Shown: positions 51,301 to 64,000 of the stretch, one piece after another
Layout: each line of letters starts with the position of its first letter
Numbering within the stretch: position 1 is the stretch's first letter
NCBI RefSeq assembly: GCF_031877795.1
Contig: NC_133935.1
Location: 75,844,303-75,908,302, forward strand
Origin: Strix aluco
Taxonomy: Eukaryota; Chordata; Aves; Strigiformes; Strigidae
Direction: 5' to 3'
DNA: 64,000 bases
Notes under the pieces: model-generated
Told to the model about the DNA's origin: nothing
Database searches by the model: none
Seen by the model: only the letters and a program-made list of their open reading frames with translations
Program-made: the position numbers and the translations under genes

Positions 51301-54300
51301 GGTTTTGGCTGGTTGGTTGAGGTTGTTCTAGGTAAACTTCCTTCTTTTTAATGCTGTGAGGCTGAATGCCACTGCTGTTGGAAAGGTCTTTAAACACAGC
51401 ATTAGTACAAGTGACTTGAGAGGTCCCTGTCCATTTCACTTGTCAGAGACTGAGTGAGAATATCCAGGAGAGGACCCTAGTACACTTGTTCTGCTTTTAT
51501 ATTTCTCCCTAATCTTCTGCTGCACACCACCGTTGCAATCCAGCTATCAGCTCAGTCCTCCAGCCTTGCATTTTTATACTTAACTAAGTCTTATTCCCAC
51601 TGATGGTCTCTATAGCAGGACTCTAATGCAAATAGGAAATATTTCTGACATGTATGCGCTTAAAAAAAAAAAAAAGGCTGATTATTTCAGTAAAAAATTC
51701 TCCCAATTAGTCTTGTTACATCTCAGCCATGCAATTCTGGTGGGAAGAAGAGGGAACTACTAAATATTGACTAGTTTATCTGCTGTCCTCAGGACCACTT
51801 TGTCCTCGAGCTTAATGTCACAATCTTCTCTGCATTAAATTTTCCATTATTTGGAAAGGACATCCTTTCTGGGGATCTCAGTCATTAATACTCTGACAGA
51901 CATTCTTTGCAGCACGATGACTTACCCTTGAGATCCGGACTTCTCAAGACATGACCTCCAGTTTCAGTAGTTTCTGTTTGTTAATTTCTGTTTTTAACTT
52001 CCTAAGCAGGTTGCTGTTGGTTTTTATGTGTACTTTCCGTTTGTTCTTAGAGTATTTCTTATTGCTTTGGGAAATGACCTAGGGAAGACTTTAATATCTC
52101 AGTTAATTTCAACAGGCATCCTCTCAATTTGCTTCCATTCTGCCTGCAGACTGGATACAGCATTAACATTTCTCTGTCCGTGTAATGCACATATTAAGAA
52201 CTGCTGACATGTGGACTTTGTCCTTTGCTGTGATGCTTTCTATAGGTTGTGTGTACATTACAAAGTAACTCCTGAACACTTTTACTGCTTTTTCAGTGCA
52301 GTAGGCCAACACGGCTTTCAAGCACAGCTACTTAGTTCTCCCATATGGAGCTGTAAGCTGGGGATGCAGCTAGGAAAATGATCTGATTAAACAGCACTTT
52401 GTAGCAACTTTTATTTTGAAGTAATCTGCATTTTTACACAACTACTGCTAAGCATTCCAAATGCCTTCCTGAATGGGAAGCATGGCTTTAAACAGTCCTG
52501 TGAAATTGTCTTGCTTTTTTCTGTTAGCACTATAAATGGTGCCTGTAGTGGTTTATCTGTATTTTCTACTCATGTTCTTCTGGGGAAGGGAAGGCTCATG
52601 CACATTTACACCTGTCAGGAGATTTGTTTTCCCAAAACCATGCTATTTACACTGAACCTTTTTTCCAACTATTTACATTTTCTTATGATTCTGGAATAAG
52701 GTAAAGATTTATAAGATTATAAAAATAATGACATTTATTTTGGATCTCCTATAAACCTTGGTTTAAGTGCCATCCAGAACTGGGATCTTAAGAAAGTCAC
52801 ATTTGGAATGGGTCTGAACTGCAATCGATTCTTTGCTCATGGCACCCTTCTGTGACTCCCCTTAGATTAAATTGTTTTCTGAGGAACTAGAGAACTGCTG
52901 GTATATGTTTCTGCTATTTGAGAAGGATTTCTACCACTATATCAGTCCTGGACATTTGTTTGTTCTTTCATTAAAATTGATGCACCACTCCCTACAAAAC
53001 AGATTTGGAGGTGATCTGAATCTCTGTTGAAGGTCTCTCTGGAAGGATTATATACTGGTTAAAAATTATATTAAATGTCTTAGTACTGATTTGTTATAAT
53101 CCCTGAAAGCCAGTCTGAATTTGTTCCTACTCACCAAAAGTATAACTCACTAACTTTATCACCAGATGAGTGGGCTATGGCCTGTCCTTGCTGCCCTTAT
53201 TCAGAAGCTCTTCAAAGCTGGAAAAAATGCCATATACACTATCCCAAGTATTGCCTCAGCCACAGAATTAGCTCTAGTTTAGAGAAGAAAATGGTGAAAT
53301 TACCATGTATACTGACAGCCAGGAGAGTGCTGACTTTCAATGGAGCTGACTTTAATGTCTCCAATAGAGGTAATGAATTTATGTTGGTAACAAAGACTGA
53401 CCTACAGTTAAGCTTCAGTATTACTTTGAATTTTCATATGCTACTGCAGTTTCTGATTCTAATCAGAAATGATGCTGGAACTTCAGAAGTAACATTAGAA
53501 AAGTTTAACAGAGTTCTGGACCTCCTAGCATAAAGAAGTCAAGGAATTTTCATCAAAAAAACCCCTTTTCCTGTGAGATTTCAGGCCCAGCTGTGCATAT
53601 CATAGAACTTATGTAAATATAGGACATTGTCACACCATACTTTAGAGTAAGCCATGATTTCAATTTTAAAAAAGAGCTTTTCGTCTTTGAAATTACCTTT
53701 GGATAATTTATTTTTACTTCTTGTCATTTCAGTAGTGCAATAAGGTTTCTATATTGTTTAAATGACTCACACTTTTTGAAATACTGAAAAAAGTCCCAGA
53801 AGTCCCTCTGAAACAAAACATGAGAAGAATGGATCCTGCTTTCTCACCACAATGAGCAAAGTCTTCTTTTTCATTCAGAGTTGGCTTCTACTTGATCATC
53901 CGTGTCTATTGTCAGAGGTAATATAATGGGTGAGGTTGTCAAAGAAAGAAATACATTCTTGTTAATGCTCTGAGTTTAAGCCTGAGCCACTCAACTGCAT
54001 GGCAACAAGATCATCTGCTGTGATTCAAAATGTGCAGAGAAGTACCAATAGAGGAAGAAAAGGACAGTTTATTGACAAATCAGCAACTCCCAGCACACTC
54101 AGAGATGTCCCCTAACAGGTTCAAGGTGCTTCCTTCAATGCAGATCTTATAAGCCATTGCCTGTGTCGGGAGGGCAGCAGACAACAGTGATGTACACACA
54201 TATATGGTCTTGAGACAGGGAAATACTTAAACGTGTGAATAACTCCACTTCTACTCAGGTAAGCACTTAAGTCTATACTTAATGTGCCTCAGGATATTAT

Positions 54301-54328
54301 TATATATAAATATCTGAAATTGCTACTA

Positions 54329-62239
<7,911 letters not shown>

Positions 62240-63940
62240 AAGCTGATTTTATAGATCCTACATAGAAGCCTGGGCACGGAGACTGCTTCATCCAAAATTG
62301 CATCCAAGCAGCAAAACAGAAAAGAATATAAACTGTGACAAGATAAACATAAAACCAGAAAAAGATTTTAAGGAGGAAAAATGCTAAAATGTAAGAGCTA
62401 AGAATATACTTTCAAACATACCAGAGGTGCAGAGCCTGTCAGAAAACCAAGATCTCAAAAGACAGTTTGGGTGCAAGATAGAAAAGACCACAGAAAGTAG
62501 TTAGATAAATTCTTTGCATCATTGTTTGGTAAAGAGGAGGGCAGCAAAACTCCTGCAGAAGGTCCTCGCCACAGGGAGTAAGTCTGAGCAACTGACTCCA
62601 ACAGCAGGGTAAGTGGCAAAGATTTTATAATAAACTGATGAAATGGACACTAAGAAACCACCAGAAGTAGATGGCTTTCATCCTCAACTCTAAAGGAACT
62701 TGGATATGAAGCTGCTGAACCAGTAGCTACAGGATGTAATCTAGTGCCTAAATCAGTAAATTGCTGAATAGCTGAGGAATGGGAAGTGGCAAGTGTGACA
62801 CCACTCTTTAAGGTCTTGGAAAGTAACCAAGTGAGTCTCATGTTCAATTGAGCAGACGGAAGGAAGCAATAAGGATGGTGAGGGTTAGTTGGCACATGGA
62901 TAATGATGATATAGTGGGGAAGGGTCAGTGTGGCTATTGTAGAGGGAAGCCATTTCTCAAAAATCTATTGCAGGTCACTGGAGCTCTCAATGACTATATA
63001 GATAAATGTGATCTGGTTAGTATACTGACATTTTCAGAAAGCTTTAAACAGTAAAACCTTCAGTAAACGCTCTGCTGTGGTATAAGAAAGAACAGGGTCT
63101 TCTAGGTAAGAGATTAAATTCTAGGAAAAAAATGCTTTAAATAAGTGGTCACGTTTTCACAATCAAAAGACCTTACCATAGTGATTATTCTGTTCAGCAT
63201 ATTTGTAAATGGCATGGTGAAGAGGTTGAAGACTGAGATGATAAGATTTGCAGGCAACACAATACCATGCAGGATTGACAAATTTAAACTTAAAGTTAAA
63301 AGCTGTAAAAAAATAGCACAATACTGTGTGTTAAAGCAGCAGGTGAAATTCAGTGTTGCTAAGTGCTATGCGCTAAGTAAAGTACATGTGGAAAATTACA
63401 TACACAATCACTTTAAATTAACCATTACCCCTGAAGAGACAGATCTCATAGTCCTTGCAGTTAGGTCACTGAAAATGTCAGCTCAGTCAAAAAGCAAACA
63501 GAATATTAACCATTAGGGAAAGAGAAGAGAATAAAGGAGAAGCCATCATTATGTCATTTAGGAGCACCAATGTCTTGAAAAATGGAGAGTGTTTTGGTGC
63601 TTCCACCTCCAAATGAATGTGATAGATTGAGAAATGGTTTGGAGGAGGCCAGTGAGGCTGATCAGGGGTAAAGAACAGCTCTCTTATGAGGCAAGATGAA
63701 CTAGACTGGTAAAGTTCAGTGGGAAAAGGGTGGATATGATATAAATCAATAGAATAAGGAACGACACAGAAAAAGAAGAAGCAATCATAAGATTATTATG
63801 TTGTAGCTACAAACAAAACAAGGAGCTTTTTTCAAACAATGCAAGCATTTATCTTTGGAATCCATTGACACAGTATATCAGGAATGTCAGAAGCATGAAC
63901 AAATTCAAATAAATGGTTAAAAAATAATCCTAGATACTAA
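62240..63940 (+). mobile_element. Ancient CR1/L3-like LINE remnant
   Basis: Degraded LINE ORF2 sequence in broken frames on the + strand. Recognisable pieces in the expected order are KFFASLFGKEEGSK (about 62507-62548), LGYEAAEPVA (about 62699), EEWEVASVTPLFK (about 62774) and a region around 62920 resembling the GFxxGKS-type motif. FVNGMVKRL...MIRFAGNT follows near 63200-63260, where the catalytic FADD box now reads FAGN. Late-ORF2-like sequence continues to about 63.9 kb. It is far more diverged than the CR1 copies elsewhere in the window. The clade assignment is by eye. Confidence 0.75.
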
Positions 63941-64000
63941 ATATGAAAATTCTAGCATAAAAGAATCTGTAAACTGCTGATTGCCAGGGGCCTGGTTGTT

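Noticed and set aside
53177-53533. 118-codon plus-strand frame near the PDZ exon
   Set aside because: It is antisense to MAGI2, with no motif and no sign of splicing to another exon.

Overview
This window is nuclear DNA from a bird. It has spliced genes with GT-AG introns, several CR1 retrotransposon fragments of avian type, and an avian-type endogenous retroviral LTR. The species cannot be fixed from the sequence. Two genes are recognisable, and they converge tail to tail: the last two coding exons of PHTF2 on the + strand (1196-2125) and the last two coding exons of MAGI2 on the - strand (54535 down to 33000). PHTF2 and MAGI2 are also convergent neighbours on human 7q21, which supports both calls. 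No bacterial, phage or CRISPR features were seen.

Layout. 1-1195 is PHTF2 intron. 1196-1321 and 2105-2125 complete the PHTF2 reading frame, followed by a probable long 3' UTR ending near 4.47 kb. From about 4.5 to 30.8 kb lies intergenic DNA. Its proximal part (5.9-16.3 kb) holds nearly all the recognisable young repeats: an 84-bp repeat in two near-identical copies (5956 and 8652), a CR1 with an uninterrupted ORF2 tail (6211-7103), a minus-oriented solo LTR of about 1 kb (9907-10920), and two older CR1 fragments (13901-14140 and 15604-16276). The rest, 16.3-30.8 kb, has no gene I recognise. The MAGI2 3' UTR probably spans roughly 30.8-33.0 kb.

MAGI2. The terminal exon (33000-33799, -) encodes the whole 266-residue C-terminal tail. 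It is separated by a 20.6-kb intron from the exon encoding the second half of the last PDZ domain (54397-54535, -). The intron contains a CR1 3' end (44111-44293) and an ancient MIR-like SINE tail (about 45150-45300). From 54536 to the window end is the next upstream MAGI2 intron. It carries a C-rich, potentially G4-forming tract at 56757-56778 and a badly decayed CR1/L3-like LINE from about 62.2 kb to near the right edge.

The two genes act separately. PHTF2 is a multi-pass membrane protein of the endoplasmic reticulum type. MAGI2 (S-SCAM) is a multi-PDZ scaffold of synapses and podocyte junctions. I found no undescribed gene system. The most unusual items are the paired 84-bp repeat, the coding-like remnant beside it, the short-unit array inside the LTR, and the old SINE and LINE relics in the MAGI2 introns.
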